Below are positions 47,101 to 58,998 of a stretch of 64,000 bases of DNA, one piece after another. A program made the translations under genes and the position numbers. The number at the start of each line of letters is the position of its first letter. The stretch's first letter is position 1. The stretch comes from Oryzias latipes. Its lineage: Eukaryota > Chordata > Actinopteri > Beloniformes > Adrianichthyidae. The notes below the pieces were generated by a model. It saw only the letters and a list, made by a program, of their open reading frames with translations, did not search any database and was not told where the DNA came from. The stretch is from positions 3,078,909 through 3,142,908 of the forward strand of contig NC_019868.2 of assembly GCF_002234675.1 (NCBI RefSeq). Direction: 5' to 3'.

Positions 47101-50100
47101 AAAGCTACAACTGCAGCAATGATCAAAGACATTCAACTCAATGCAACAAAACAGGTTCATGCTCAAAACGTCTTATAAATAAAAATAAAGCTGCATCAGT
47201 GGTGATCGAATAACCTGGCGCGCTCTCCGTCTGAACTCACCGGGTGTTTGACAGAGAAGTTGATGATCAGGTAGTCGTTGCCTAGTGGAAGCCAAGATCT
47301 CATGGTGACGAAATCCCGGTTCTTCAGAGGACTCGGACATCTCCCTTCAAACATGCACACACACGCACACAAACAAGATACTTGTTTAAAAAGAATAATT
47401 ACATTAAGCAGCTTGTAGATTTATCCTTAGCAGCAACAGCTGAGTGGTTTCTTTCCAGTAACTACTGATGATTGGATAACAGATGACTGGAATATTCACA
47501 GAGGAAGTCATGACTTTAGACTCATAGAACCAAAGTATAGGCGTTCATACAGAGATCAAAGTTCACACATTTCCCTCAGATTTTGTAGACGTTAAGCAAA
47601 CTAACCAGGAAAGAAAAACGGGTCACTCTGAGAGTTGCAAACCCAACCTTTACATCTGACTCAGTTCAGATGTAAGGGTCTACTGCAGGGTGGCCTGTCC
47701 CTGGTCCCAGAGATCTACCACCCTGCTTGTTTCCCTGATCCCTCTACGCGGCTTTCTCCTGATTAGCTGACTCGGGTATCTCCTCAGTCTAATTGAAGGA
47801 ACACACCTGATCCAGGTGATCAGAAGCTAGAAGTGCAGGGAGAGCTGGAAAACAGCCAGCATGGTGGATAACCAGGGTCAGGGTCACTCAGAAGAAGCAA
47901 AATAAAATAAAATAAAAGAAGACGTTTGAAGAAAAAGGAGTTTTCTCAGACAAATGTGAGGAAAAGTGAGGATCAAAGGCTGTGATGCTCCCAGAGAACG
48001 GCAGCTGATCAAAAGTGCATACTTCTAAATAAAACTGCTACATCTGGAGAGCTGATACACTTTGAATCTGAGCAAAATTAACCAAGACTAAGAACTCTAA
48101 TAGGGAGACAGAGGTCACCTGACCTGTTTGTTTCTATAAAAACCTTCTGCAGCTACTTTTCAGCTGTGTGGACAAGACAGACCTGATCTGGATCCCATCA
48201 GCTTGAGGAACGACTGTCAGGCCTGCGTTTCAGCAGGAAATCCCCATCCACAGAACAAGCAAACAGGATGTCGAGATGTTTCTCGCTTAATGTGATGTCC
48301 AGCGTTTCCATTCTTTGGACTACAGTAACCCAACCAGTTACGCAATTAATGTAATCCCAGCGGATTCTGAAGCGGAGCAAAGCAGCGGAAGTGCAACACT
48401 ATGTTAGTGTTGTCCTGCATGTCGGTGCAAAGCTGACATGAAAAGCCGCTTTTCTTCGTGTCATAATCAGCTGATTTACGTTGATCTGTTACGGTATGCC
48501 AAAGAACGCGTGGCGTTTGTCACCAACGACATTTGTCACCAGTGACATTTCTGGTGTTAGAGGTTTAAGGGTCAAAAGTGAGAAGAATGGAGGCTGACTT
48601 GGTTGTGTAACAAGTCCCTAAATATTGGCTTGGTTAGGGTTAGGTTAACTAACCTGGCTCCAGTTACTCCAGTTGTATTTTCAAACAAGCTTCAATCTGG
48701 AAGTTAAAGGGAAAACCCCTCTAAAGGTGCTAAAGAAAAATTTTAAAAGACATCCTTCAATCATGTTTTAGCCTTAGATACACAATGTCTTGTTTTGGTC
48801 CCCAATTCTCACAGCCTTTAAATTCTTGTTTAATATAGACATACTGATGACTTCAGTTTGGTTTCTTGCATATCTAAACCTAATCTTTAATGGTAAAGCT
48901 TCATCTCTTTTTGTAAACAACCTTTGGACGATTCTCAAAAGTTTTTTCTTTTATACGCATAAAGAACAGTTTTACTTCCATCACATCCTTCATTTTTAAC
49001 CTTTGCATTTTCAAAATGTGTTTGATCACGATGTTCAGTGAGGTAAACTATTAAAAAAATGTTTAAATAAGATTAGAGTTCATTTCTTCTGTGAGAGTTT
49101 CCCTAAATTTTAACATGATAAACCCAGAGAACAATTCAACACACTTTTAGAACACAACTTCCTTATTTAGAAAGGCCAACTTCCTGAGCCGTATGCTAAT
49201 TTAGTCACCAGAGAAGTTTAGTGTTATGCTCTCTAGCATCGATTCCTTTTTTTGAAACCTACTTAATATGACATTAATTTATATTTCAATACAAAGAATC
49301 GCTGCAGGCTTCTTCAGGATGATGTCAGCATGAGTGTGAGCCGGCTGCAGGACTTACAGGAGTAATATCCCACGTCGGCGTTGACCGTCAGTCTACCGAT
49401 GTCGTACGTCTCGATCATGTTTGAATCCCACTTCTTGCGGTAGTTGATGTCATGGAGGACGTCGTACAGCGTCTCCGCCGGCAGGTCTTTGCAGACGATT
49501 CTCATCTGAGGTGGAGGAAGAGGAGAGCAGATGATCAGCCGAACATGGGGGAGGATGCAGAGCTTCATCCCGGCCTGGGGGCATTTGTGAAGCTCATGTG
49601 CGTGAAGCACCTGCTGGTCTGAGTCCCAGCCTGCACAGCCAAAACGGAAACTCATAACGAGAAATTGGTCTTATTTTCTGTCTTTTGTTTTTCAATACGT
49701 CTTAGTGACAAGATCTTTTTTCTTAAAACAACAGTTCTTGGTAAGACCACTTTTCTTGCCTTGTTGACCAATTTATTTGCTTAAAGAAAATCTGTGAACG
49801 GGCTGAACAAGCTCTGCCAGACGGAGAAAAGATCCGGTGAATGTAAAGACTGCAGTGTGGGACGCTCTCTCTGACAAATAGAATCCTATTGAATCTGAAT
49901 TTAGAATCACTCAATTAAGGTTCAATATGATTCTATTTACATTTACATTCCAAAACCACTTTTTTTTGTTTTACACAGTTGGTTTCATAAAAATAAACAA
50001 TAATTGAGCTTTCAAATAATAAAAAAAATGAATTTATACTTAAACAGAAGAAAATTCTACATAATATTTTGATAATTTGCTTGCAGAAAAACGTTTATAG

Positions 50101-53100
50101 AATTATGAGTAAAGATAAAAAGATAAATTGAACTGATAACATTTTAACACCAGAGACATAGTTGTGATGCTTTTCACATCAGCTTTCATCCAAAATCCTT
50201 CATTTCAGGACACAACAACATTCCAGATGGACCTGAACACTTGAACAGTTTTTCTGGAAAGTTTCACAAACAGAATCATGTTTGAGTGCTCATCCACAGT
50301 TGCCATGACAACCAACTAGTCATCTTCACATAACCACATCTGGAGAAAACACTATCAGATGTTATGTTACTCATAAATTTTCATTGAATCTTTAGAATAC
50401 TGTAGGACAGCTTGTGGGCCACATCATAAGTCTTCCACCACTGTGCTTTAAGTAATTTTAGCTGAGTCCAATCCAACTTTGTTAAAGAAGTTTGTACAGA
50501 TTTAGTTCTATGAACTTCCCTTCCCTCAGTAACCCTTGTGTCGCATTCACTCGCCACCTGAGGTTTGCACAGTCTGATGCTACATTCACACCGCCCTCAG
50601 CAACACGCCTATCCAGGCTACGTTAACGTGTCCAAATGCGCGTTTCGGGCTTCCACATTCAAAACTCTCGTGTTCATGCGTTTTTATGACCACTCTGGGG
50701 CTCCACAACGTGCATTGAAAGTTAGACCAGGTTTAACTTTGACCAATCAGAGACTTGGATCTAGTAGTGACGTATGGATGGCATCCTTTTTAAAAACACG
50801 GAAGTTTTAACTGTTTGCAAACTGGAGGAGACATTTGGGCCCGACCGGAATTATGACACCAAGTCTTTCATTTATCGGAAAAGCGCTGTGAAATAAAAAG
50901 CCTGGAGCAAGATTCAAGAGAGTTCCACCACCTTGACAATTTCGCACCAAACCTTTTCTATCTGTAGGTGGCGCTCATGCGCTAGTAAACAATAGAAGAA
51001 GGAAAAAGCTGCTTGTCCAGTGTGAACACCATGGGCTAAACCTGCATTCAAGAATGCAGAGTTAGCCTCACATGCCTGGTGTGTCCATAGACAGAGTCTG
51101 CGGTTGCAGTGGTTCCTCAGGTGCTGAGGTTAAAGGTCAACACCTTTTCTGATCTCAGAGAAAGTTTCTGTTTAAACTTGTATCAGCTACAGCAGAACAT
51201 AATCCTGCAGCTCTTGGAGTGAGGTGACGTTTCAGTGGGTGTCCGTCTCAGCTACACACACGGCAAGTGAGACTGCGCTCACGGCGGTACGTCATTTTTT
51301 TTTCCATTGCTGTAACGCTTCGGCAGCATCAGGCTCAGCTGCGTCGCGGACATCAGATACGGCGAGGGTCAGCGCAGGAAAACGTTCCATGTAACTCAAT
51401 CAGCACCACTCTACTGCATCATCAATCATTCACGCCTCATCATCTCTCAGAGGAGATTCAGATCATCCCCAAAGACAGACCAGCGGGACAAAGGCCCACA
51501 AGAGGAAAGTCCTGTGTGGACGATGTTCCTATCATACCCAAAGACCTCCTCATATCATGTCCCATGATCCTCCATCAAAAATTACTGACCGTGTTGAATC
51601 AGACTTGAAAGTGTAATGTGATCAGAAGAGCGTAATCTCCAGAGCTCCAAACAGGTTCCAGACTGAAGCTCCTCACAGAGAGCTTTGGAGCTGCAGGTTT
51701 GTCTGAAGTTCATCACGTTTGCTGACGATGGTCCGCTTGAGTCTTTGTTTCTGTGAGCAGCAGGTAAACACGGGAGAGGTTTCCTCCCCTCTTTAATTAT
51801 TCATGGTTCAGAAGAAACATCTCACTGCTTCAGAAAAACAACCTAAATTATTTAGAAATGGCTTCATCATCACCACCATCAGAGCAAAGACTCACAGTTG
51901 TCCACAACAGACTTCCTGTAATTTAAGAGAGCACTTCCTGTCTTTAAATGTAATCTGTTCACAGAGATCCTCCAAAGTAGGGGAAGACACTCGTTTACAC
52001 TGACCTTCACACCCAAACTGGTTTCAGAGGACATTTCTGTTCAGACTCCACCCCCAAGAACGTCTACACACACTTTAAATCTTTTAAGCGTACCAAATGT
52101 TTGTTTTAAAACTAGAGGAGACCGTGTCTTTCAGGCAGTCAAGTGTTTTCAAAGTCAAGTTAGGAAACTTTAGCTGACGTTTTTATGTTTTAGCCAGCTT
52201 TTATTTACCTTTCATTTTACCTGCTATAACCGGCTGGTATTACTTCTTTGGTTTTGTCTCGTTTTAACCCATGTGAAGCACTTTGTCAGTCACTCCTTTA
52301 AAAGTGCTGAACAAATAAAGGTTTAGTCTCCTACTCCCGTTTTGCCTTCATCCAGCAACGTTTGGGGCCCAGAGCAGTAGAAAAGTGACACGAGAAGATG
52401 CTGTGGAGGCTGGTGCCTCCCAGTATTGGAATAATGGGTTTAACCTCATGCTTGAGCTGTGTTGAGGATTTTTAATGGATCAACTGAACAGGTATCAGAG
52501 TTTTTGCCTTCTTTGAAGCCTGAACTGAAAAACGTCACATCTGACTTAAGAAAAAAAAAAAAGAAAAAAAAGTTCTCTTAGGATATGCTCAGTTCAGGCA
52601 ATAGCGCCCCCAAATGAGCAGCTGTTGGAAGTGTGTGACTTTTGGGTTACCCTAGTCTTTGGATCTTCCAGATAAGGACGGGTGAGACACTAAACTAAAT
52701 GGAGACGGGGGCAGCATTGCTGCTCACTCCCCCTTTTAGGTGGAGGCAGTATCACGCCATTTAGTGTTGCTGCTTTAAAGTTTATACGTTTTTTCTTTAC
52801 AGAACTCTTCTCTATTCTCCTGTCACCGCAATCATTTACACTGCCACCTTTCTGGCTAAAAAACACCAACGAGTTAAACGAAATAAGGAACTCAAATCAT
52901 TTAACTCAAAACCATGAAAAACTTCCTTTAAGTAAAGTGAAACCACCTCAGCGGGCTGCAAGGTTCTCTCTCTTGAGACGCCTGTTCCATCAAGGCTTTA
53001 ACACCAACAAACACTAGGTGGCAGTACTAAACCTCTGACTACAGCTGGAGCTAATGTAGCATCCTACTAGGGCTGCACGATATGAGGAAAACTCGCGATA

Positions 53101-55385
53101 TGCGATATTGGTGATAAATATTGCGATAACGATATAATTTGCGGTATATAAACAAATATCAAACCAACCAAAAACATCATTTCCATTTCAATGCAACAGT
53201 ATAAAAATTATCCTCCAAATGACCCTTGTCGACGTATGAGGCAAACATCAAACATAAAAGGGCTCATTTGATTGATCAACAACATAAACGGGTCCTTCCA
53301 ATTGGTTAAATGCATAAAGGGATTTATTTCCTTTATTCAATATTTCAAGCTGCCATGAGTTTGTTTTAGCACATTTAACCCTTGTGCTATCTTAAATGAC
53401 CCCCCCCCCCCCCTTCCATTGACGTGTTCTCCCTACCATGACAAAGGTGGATAAAGGTGGAAAGATTTCATGTAATCCATGGACACCAGTGAAGATCATA
53501 AATCATTGAAGAAAAAAGGTTCAGAGCACTGTCTAGTGGGTCTAGATGACCCCACTCCCAATGTTAAAGTGCCTAGGATAGCACAAGGGTCAAGGTAACC
53601 ATTTATTGCGATTTTCGCCGTCTTTTGCGGTATGCATATTGCACAGCTTGATGTCGCGATAACGATAAATTTGCAGTATATTGTGCAGGCCTACATCCTA
53701 CCGTTGTTGTCAGAGCGGTGTTTCAACTTTAGCTGTGCGGTCTAGTTCAGCCTATCGCAGGTCTTAACAAGTGATCAGACAGAAGAAGTAGAGAATGAAC
53801 AAGAACCAGAAGCTTGTTTTCTTCAAAATAAAAGTAACCAGAAACAGACAAAGTGAACCGACAACCCCTCCAGGAGACCACACAGACACCAGCTGAGCTT
53901 TAGTAGGTACCTCAGCCAAGTGATATGATGTTATGATGAGTGAGTCTCCTGATGAGTAAAACAATAAAAAAAGATGTTCACTAAAGTCTGCCTAAGAGCC
54001 TTTGAGCAAAGTTCATGGTTTCCTTGCTGAAACAGGTTCCTGTACATTTCCCAAACAGGAAGATCATTACAGACTTCTGCTCACCAAGCAGCTACACCCC
54101 CAGAACCAGAAATCAGAGACGAGCGTCTGAAACCAGCGGCAGCAGCCTCCCAGCATGCACTGCAGCCTCCCTCTCATCAAATATTGACTCTGGGAGCAGG
54201 GCAGCTCGCCTGAGCCTGAACTGACGTGGTGATGACAGATGAGCTGCAACCTTTCAGCCACAACAAAAGATTCTGCTGGCAGAACCAAGCTCCAGACGGA
54301 ACCGGACCGCATGCAGCTCCAGAACCGCCTCACAGCTCTGTGACCTTTGTGTATGCTTACGCCGTACAGTCACCTCCTCCAGAAGGTCTCGCGGTCTTTT
54401 AGGAGGTTCATGTTCAGATTAGAGTGAATGAGGAACAGAACACGTCAAAAATAATAAAATAAAAAAGAAATTAAAAAAGAAAGGACATGTCTCCATGGAA
54501 TTAAGATTCTGTCTTGACCTTGAAAACTAAATCCTGATCTGGATGATCATGTGGGAAAGACAGCAAACTTGAAGACTTGAGGGCAAAAACACAGCAGGAA
54601 GCCAGATTCTGTCTGACATTCTATGTTCTCTAAATCACAAAGATCTCCTCACATGTACCAGAAAAACTGCATTTCTGCTAGACTGCACCTTGCAGAGATT
54701 CGGCTTCAGGTAGGTTCAACAGTGAACCTTAAAGTGGACATTTAAACAACTCGTGTTCTGATCTGACAACAGAGGAAAGAATTTCTGAACAGATGACCTC
54801 ACCTCTCATTCAGGATTTCAATGTGACTTCCTCAACTGGTGTCATGTCTATCTATCTATCTATAAAAAGACTTAGTTTAAATGTAGTCACGTTTTTTTAA
54901 ACTCTTCTGAAGTGTTATTTGTCACATTTCCAGAGAGTCTGGATTTCTTAAGGACCTGTGAAGTTCTCAGACACAGTTGACCTTCAGCCGGTTTAACCAT
55001 AAATAAGTAAGATGTTTCTGAGGATGAGATGACACAGCATGAAACCCAGACGATGTTCAGGAACCAAACCTTAAACTTTAAGACCTAAAGATCAAAACTA
55101 CTTCCGGATCAAATGTTTCTGGATCCGACAGAGAGTGGGCAAGGCCTTGCTCCTGACATGTGAATCTCCAGAATCGGCTTTTCTGGATGAATTATCCGCG
55201 CGTGCCGCAGATGAGTGCGCACGCGCGCGAGGCCTCACCTTGAGCTTCTGCACCGCGCTGCTCTCCTCCTCGCGGCACCACACCGTCACGCCGCCCTTGT
55301 TGTAGCGGCTCTTCCATCCGTCCTCGCTCAGAACCTGATCCTTAAACGACGAGAAGTCCGAGTCGTCCGGGATCTGAACCGGCAT
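41136..55385 (-). CDS. stard10: StAR-related lipid transfer domain protein 10 (STARD10 / PCTP-like), 6 coding exons
   Basis: Cytosolic START-domain protein that shuttles phosphatidylcholine and phosphatidylethanolamine between membranes (family knowledge). Exons in transcript order: 55385-55239, 49505-49358, 47344-47241, 41755-41638, 41478-41426, 41351-41136; GT-AG throughout, phases agree, 786 nt giving 261 aa (human 291). The START domain covers nearly all of the protein: VPDD-like VQIPDDSDF at the N-terminus, LPAETLYDVLHDINYRKKWD, RLTVNADVGYYSWRCPSPLK, NRDFVTMRSWLPLG, SLQTGYLIQS, LPKWVVNRVSQFVAPKAMKK. The tail ADSLENIDESG is shared with human STARD10, and the end HHSDDEDS offers casein-kinase-2-type sites. 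The start at 55385 is the first ATG after an in-frame TGA, with G at -3; an upstream coding exon in another isoform cannot be excluded. The exon 3 acceptor (GTTTGAAG) is pyrimidine-poor. Confidence 0.94.
42094..42690 (+). mobile_element. piggyBac-type MITE, copy e
   Basis: Left end ATAA/AGACCCACTCCGATCATC at 42094, and the conserved [18 protein letters not shown] segment at 42399-42425. The right end is weak (TTGGATCTTTA). It lies in stard10 intron 3, immediately before copy f in the opposite orientation. Confidence 0.65.
42714..44182 (-). mobile_element. piggyBac-type MITE, copy f, split by a GC-rich insertion
   Basis: TTAA at 42714-42717 and 44179-44182. The outer parts 42718-42905 and 44065-44178 match copy b. 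The interval about 42906-44064 is foreign: it includes a GC-rich, C/G-run-rich block (43380-44050) that I associate with fish retroelement sequence but cannot assign. Confidence 0.6.
43380..44050. repeat. GC-rich block of unknown family
   Basis: Long C and G runs with phrases such as CAGCAGGGGGCGCTGCAGCC, sharply different in composition from the AT-rich stard10 intron around it. Overlapping ORFs on both strands are proline/glycine/arginine-rich and follow from composition. Probably part of an inserted element. Confidence 0.5.
44619..44683 (+). mobile_element. SINE, 5' part (interrupted)
   Basis: tRNA-like head with the TTGAAAGGTTCCATGC B-box region and TCATGTGTCAAAG, matching the intact SINE at 59180-59462. 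Its continuation is found at 46459. Confidence 0.6.
44684..45361. mobile_element. Fragment of a Harbinger-like non-autonomous element
   Basis: The left end GCCAGCTTTACACTGCAGG is a diverged version of the terminus at 46455, and the ATATCCGATTTTTTTGACG repeats are subterminal-like. The right end is not found: the intact element at 45362 begins directly after it. Confidence 0.5.
45362..46455. mobile_element. Harbinger-like non-autonomous DNA transposon, 1.09 kb
   Basis: Perfect 14-bp inverted termini GGCTACGTTCACAC, flanked by the trinucleotide TAA on both sides (45359-45361, 46456-46458), as expected for PIF/Harbinger target sites. Subterminal copies of AATTCGGAATT-like motifs occur near both ends. 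It carries no transposase. A G14 run lies at 45780-45793. Confidence 0.7.
46459..46560 (+). mobile_element. SINE, 3' part (interrupted)
   Basis: TGTCCATGGGCAAGACACTG, then GAACCCCATGTTGCCCCTAG, corresponds to the body of the SINE at 59180 directly following TGTCAAAG. Includes a (GT)n run at 46528-46547. Confidence 0.6.
46561..47240 (-). other. stard10: stard10 intron 3, unannotated part
   Basis: AT-rich; no gene, RNA or repeat family recognised. Confidence 0.5.
47683..47892. mobile_element. Short inverted-repeat element (MITE-like)
   Basis: Ends are imperfect inverted repeats: GGCCTGTCCCTGGTCC at the left and CAGGGTCAGGGTCA at the right. The interior has the common fish phrase CACACCTGATCCAGGTGATC. 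In stard10 intron 2. Confidence 0.5.
47893..49357 (-). other. stard10: stard10 intron 2, remainder
   Basis: No gene or recognisable element apart from short AT-rich stretches. Confidence 0.5.
49506..53059 (-). other. stard10: stard10 intron 1, left part
   Basis: Mostly unique AT-rich sequence. About 50570-51040 looks like an old DNA-transposon copy (ATGCTACATTCACACCG at one side, CAGTGTGAACACCATGGG at the other) but the ends do not pair well enough to call it. Confidence 0.45.
53068..53693. mobile_element. hAT-like transposon with perfect 8-bp target duplication
   Basis: Inverted termini TAGGGCTGCACGATAT and TAGGCCTGCACAATAT (opposite strand); CATCCTAC is duplicated exactly at 53060-53067 and 53694-53701. 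Non-autonomous, 626 bp including a nested element at 53379-53589. It lies in stard10 intron 1. Confidence 0.85.
53379..53589. mobile_element. 211-bp TTAA-type MITE nested in the hAT element
   Basis: Inverted ends CCCTTGTGCTATC and GATAGCACAAGGG, flanked by TTAA at the left (53375-53378) and TCAA at the right (53590-53593). A C14 run follows the left end. The short palindromic ends and TTAA suggest piggyBac-type mobilisation. Confidence 0.7.
53702..55194 (-). other. stard10: stard10 intron 1, right part
   Basis: No gene or clear mobile element. Short TCTA repeats near 54848-54862. Confidence 0.5.
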
Positions 55386-55640
55386 CTCCAGATCAAACAC
55401 GAGTCCTTCCGAAGCGGAAACCGCAGCTGCGCATCAGCGAGCGTCCCGCGCGCTGCCGGCACGGCGGTTGGTGCTGGTGCTGTGGCTGGGTCCGAGTCCA
55501 GGAGGAGGTAGGCCAGATGCGGAGCAGGTCCAGGAGCGGGTCTGAGAAGCTGCCGCCGGTGCTGCGGCTTTTATCTGCCACCTCCCGCAGAGATAGGAGG
55601 GAGGCGTGAGCGCTCACTCCGCTGCGTATTCACGATGCTC
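55195..55640 (-). promoter_or_regulatory. stard10: CpG-rich stard10 promoter and first exon
   Basis: Dense CpG (for example GTGCGCACGCGCGCGAGG) spanning the first coding exon and about 250 bp upstream, in AT-rich surroundings. No TATA box is seen at a suitable distance. This fits a CpG-island promoter. The transcription start is not resolved. Confidence 0.55.
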
Positions 55641-56217
55641 AGGTGTTTACACCTGCGAGCCAATACGCCCAGAGGGGCGGGGCTTTGGGGTGGCTTGGTT
55701 TAGCGTTCGGCTGGGGTAGATCTGTGGTGTTGGATGCTGTTGTCATGAAGATAAAACTATAACAAGTATTTAAAAAGCAGTTTTGCCCTCTAACATCTGT
55801 AGGCAGAATCTCATTGGAACCAACTCCTGAAATTCTCCCCGAGATCGGATCCAAATCTGGTTCTGGATCAGAGATCAAAGCAGGGTCCGGTTCAGAACCT
55901 CTCAGGGCTCAAAAGAGTTTCTCTTTAGATCACCCGTCTAGAACAAATAGACGGCCTCCGTCGTCTCTGTCAAGCATCTCTAAGGTGCGTTCAGGTGCAG
56001 CGGTACCTGGATGACGTCAGCGGAGCTCTGGAGCGACCTCCTCTGCCGGTTCCTGAGGTCCAAAGCAGAACTTTTCAGTTCAGGTTCAAACTGGTGTGAA
56101 CAGAGTGATGAATATATCTATATATATATATTAGTTATCCTCCAGATCAATGAAACATCAGGGCTACAGATTGAATGACGTCAATTGGGTTTCCGGTCTG
56201 ACCTCGCAAACTGAACT
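55641..56217. other. Intergenic sequence upstream of stard10
   Basis: No gene recognised. Short (TA)n run near 56113-56131. Confidence 0.5.
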
Positions 56218-56221
56218 TTTT

Positions 56222-56860
56222 TTCTTCCAAAAACTTTATTGAAAACAACAATCCAAGACAAACAGCCCAAATCAATAATAGGAAAAGAACAAGCCAGGGG
56301 GTTATTATAACATTTTACACAAAGACATTGAAACTGACGCACACATAAAGTGTTTTAATGGCTTTCTTATTGTCAGAATGTTTGATTGTGGTTATGGATT
56401 GTTTGACCTCATTGACAAATATAGTGAAATGAGGGGTATTATTTGAACATTTAGATTGATGAATTTTCCATTTGCATAAAAATAAAATTAGATTAATTTT
56501 GTATAATTTTTCTTTTTTATGAGATGGACTATAGGTGAGGCCAAACAGTACATGTTCTAAGCACAGACGGAAATCGAGTGTATGTGGGCTTAAATGAAGC
56601 TACAAACTTTAGACCAGAGTTTAGTGGAAAAGGGACATGACCAAAATAAATGTACAGCATCTTCAGGGGGTTCTTGACCAAAGGATTAGGATACATCAAT
56701 TTCTTTTTTGATTCTTTGCAAGTAAAGTCTGGATGGTTAGAATTTATAGATGAATTTAAATGAGATTTCTTTCACTTTATTGGTTAAATAGTTTGCTGGC
56801 AGATTCGAGATCTTTTGTGAGGGAACTGAACTGCAGCATCTGTTCATTTGAGCTCGGAGT
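56222..56860 (-). mobile_element. 3' end of an L1/Tx1-like LINE (ORF2 C-terminus, decayed)
   Basis: On the minus strand the frames read KEISFKFIYKF, TCKESKK, then PEDAVHLFWSCPFSTKLW followed by a stop. This is the order of the C-terminal zinc-binding region of LINE ORF2 proteins (..FK..YP...C..C....HLFW.CP...W). Stops and frameshifts show it is dead. The 3' UTR runs to 56222. Confidence 0.65.
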
Positions 56861-57260
56861 GTCTGAAAATCCGAACTGCACACAAACGCAGCAGTACCTG
56901 ACACCTGTTGTTGAGATGGAGCAAAAGCAGGTGTGTCAGAAAGATCAAGTATCAGATGTTTCCATTTTGTAACTCGTTCAATCCAAACACAAAAAGGATG
57001 AAGAAGAGCAGCAGGAATGTCATCTTCATCATCTCCCAGTGTTTCCTCCTCAAAGCGCCCCAGCGCTGAGATCCTCTCCTGATCGGTCCAAGGCCTCAAT
57101 GCAGGAACTGCTCACTTTAAAACTCTATCCTTTCCTTCATCACGACGATGATGATGGCGATGAACACAGTTCTGTGTTGTATTGGGGAAATCAAAGTGGA
57201 TGTTAACGCCCTCTGCTGGACACTAAGGGAAGATCAACTGACGTTTTGTTTACCTTGTAA
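56861..57260. other. Intergenic, upstream LINE boundary unclear
   Basis: A minus-strand open frame continues to 57099 with a glutamate/aspartate-rich start. I do not recognise it, and it may include more of the LINE. Confidence 0.35.
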
Positions 57261-57283
57261 TCCTACTTCCGGGATAAGTGATC

Positions 57284-57556
57284 ATGGAAACCTTTGAAAT
57301 GTGTGTTTATGTTGTAAGAGGTTTTATTATTATTTCAGCATCCAGACTCCGGTTTTCTCTGAATTCTGTCAGTCAGGTGCTTCAGGTGAAGAGATGCTCC
57401 TTCTGGATTCCTGTTTCAGCAGAGGTGCTGATCTCTCTACAGTCATCTGCCCGGATTCTTTATCATTTACGGAATGAAACCGTGAAAGTTTATTTCTTTA
57501 GAAGGAGACAGGATACAATAGTAAAATCCTTTAGAGTAAAGCAGACTTTTTGACAT
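57284..57556 (+). CDS. Candidate 90-aa ORF downstream of an ETS-type motif
   Basis: ATG at 57284 in GATCATGG context, 12 bp downstream of an ACTTCCGGGATAAG motif (57265-57278). The frame is open to TGA and ends in a basic segment (FFRRRQDTIVKSFRVKQ). No family recognised. It could be a short leader of an unannotated gene or chance. Confidence 0.2.
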
Positions 57557-58180
57557 TAATCGGTCAAAGAAGGGAAATTTGGATGGGGTCAGACTGAGCA
57601 GAAACCCTGAAGAATGACAGAAAAACACAAACTGTTAGCCTGCCTTCCACCAGCAGGGGGAGCCAAACTGAAACTGCTCTGCTGATTCTCCTCAGGTGTT
57701 TGAACCCGTCAGTGCCACCACCCGGGTCAAGTTTCTCAATCTGACCCAGACGCGTTCTCAGTTAACACGATGTGACCCAAAACCGAACGAAAAAAGTGGA
57801 TGAACTGAAACTTGGAGAGCATAAAACCTCCAGGCCTCACATTTCCCAACAAACCTGTCATTGTTGCTTCTGAACGGCAGAACACACCTGCTCCAGGTGA
57901 TGAGCAGCAGGTTGGGCAGGGTTTCTGGAAAACCACCATAGACTGTTTTTTTCCATCCACACTAATGTAAGGTGACAGAGAATGACCTCTCTGTGGGTGT
58001 TTATTATGAAAATTATTTGAAAAAAAAGTAAAATCAACAATATGACCTTCCGGTTGTTGTTTTAAGTTAATAACTTTGTTCTAAAATAAACGTTTATGGA
58101 TCAGAGCTAAGCCCTTAGGTGTTTGACATTGACAATAGCGGAGTCCTTTTGAAATGTCTGCTGTTTTCTAATATTGTGCT
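57557..58180. other. Intergenic sequence
   Basis: No gene, RNA or repeat family recognised. Confidence 0.5.
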
Positions 58181-58233
58181 TTAAAGTTCCACTCCGATCA
58201 TCTTCTGATCTATTTTTTATCAGTAGTCTTTCA

Positions 58234-58998
58234 TAGAGCTGGGTTCACCAATAATTTTCACTTCCATTCACCAGAGCCTGGATTGATTCGATTCACAATT
58301 CTTTCCATACACTCGATTTGATTAGATTTGATTTGATTTGATTTGATTTTCAATTTACACGGTTTACATATTTAGACATATTGGTATAGAAATACTTTAA
58401 TAGTCTTTATATGTTAGGAAGATATTACTATAATCTGACACAGTTTACATGCTGTAAAATTTATGAGTGAAATAATAAACCAATGACATTGGTAACACCA
58501 TACATGATTACATGATGTTTCAAACAGAGAAGCTCCAACAAAGATGTGCAGACCATCAACAGTGCTCTAAACTGCCTCATATTGCATAATACAGAATGAA
58601 TGTTCTGCCTCTCCTGGAGGGCGTTTCAGTTTGACCACGAGGTAGAGCTCACGCTAAAACACTACACTTTATTCCAGAGGATTTGAGTAAAAAACTGCTT
58701 CAGACCACAAATGGTTACTTTAAATAATGTTTCCTTAAAATAGTTTGGAAAATTCCTGCCTGTGAGGATATAAAGATGTTCATTTAGAACATTGAACAGG
58801 TGTTAGCATTAGCCACCTATGGGAAATTCCTTTATACGTTAGCATCAAGCTAGCTGACTTTGGATTTATTGCTGTTATGCGATAGGTCACCGAAAAGGAA
58901 AATCATAAAAGATCATCTCTACTTGTATGGATCGATTATTGATTTATTAAGCTTGGATCAATTCAGATCAATTAACCGATTTTACTATCCCAGCCCTG
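58234..58998. mobile_element. hAT-like element inside MITE copy g
   Basis: Ends TAGAGCTGGG and, on the opposite strand, CAGGGCTGGG; flanking 8-mers GTCTTTCA (58226-58233) and GTCTTTAA (58999-59006) match at 7 of 8 positions. The interior contains (GATTT)n at 58317-58349. No transposase. Confidence 0.7.

Noticed and set aside
55386..55400. Longer stard10 N-terminus (VFDLE before MPVQ)
   Set aside because: The extension begins at GTG and has an in-frame TGA upstream with no ATG, so the start is at 55385.
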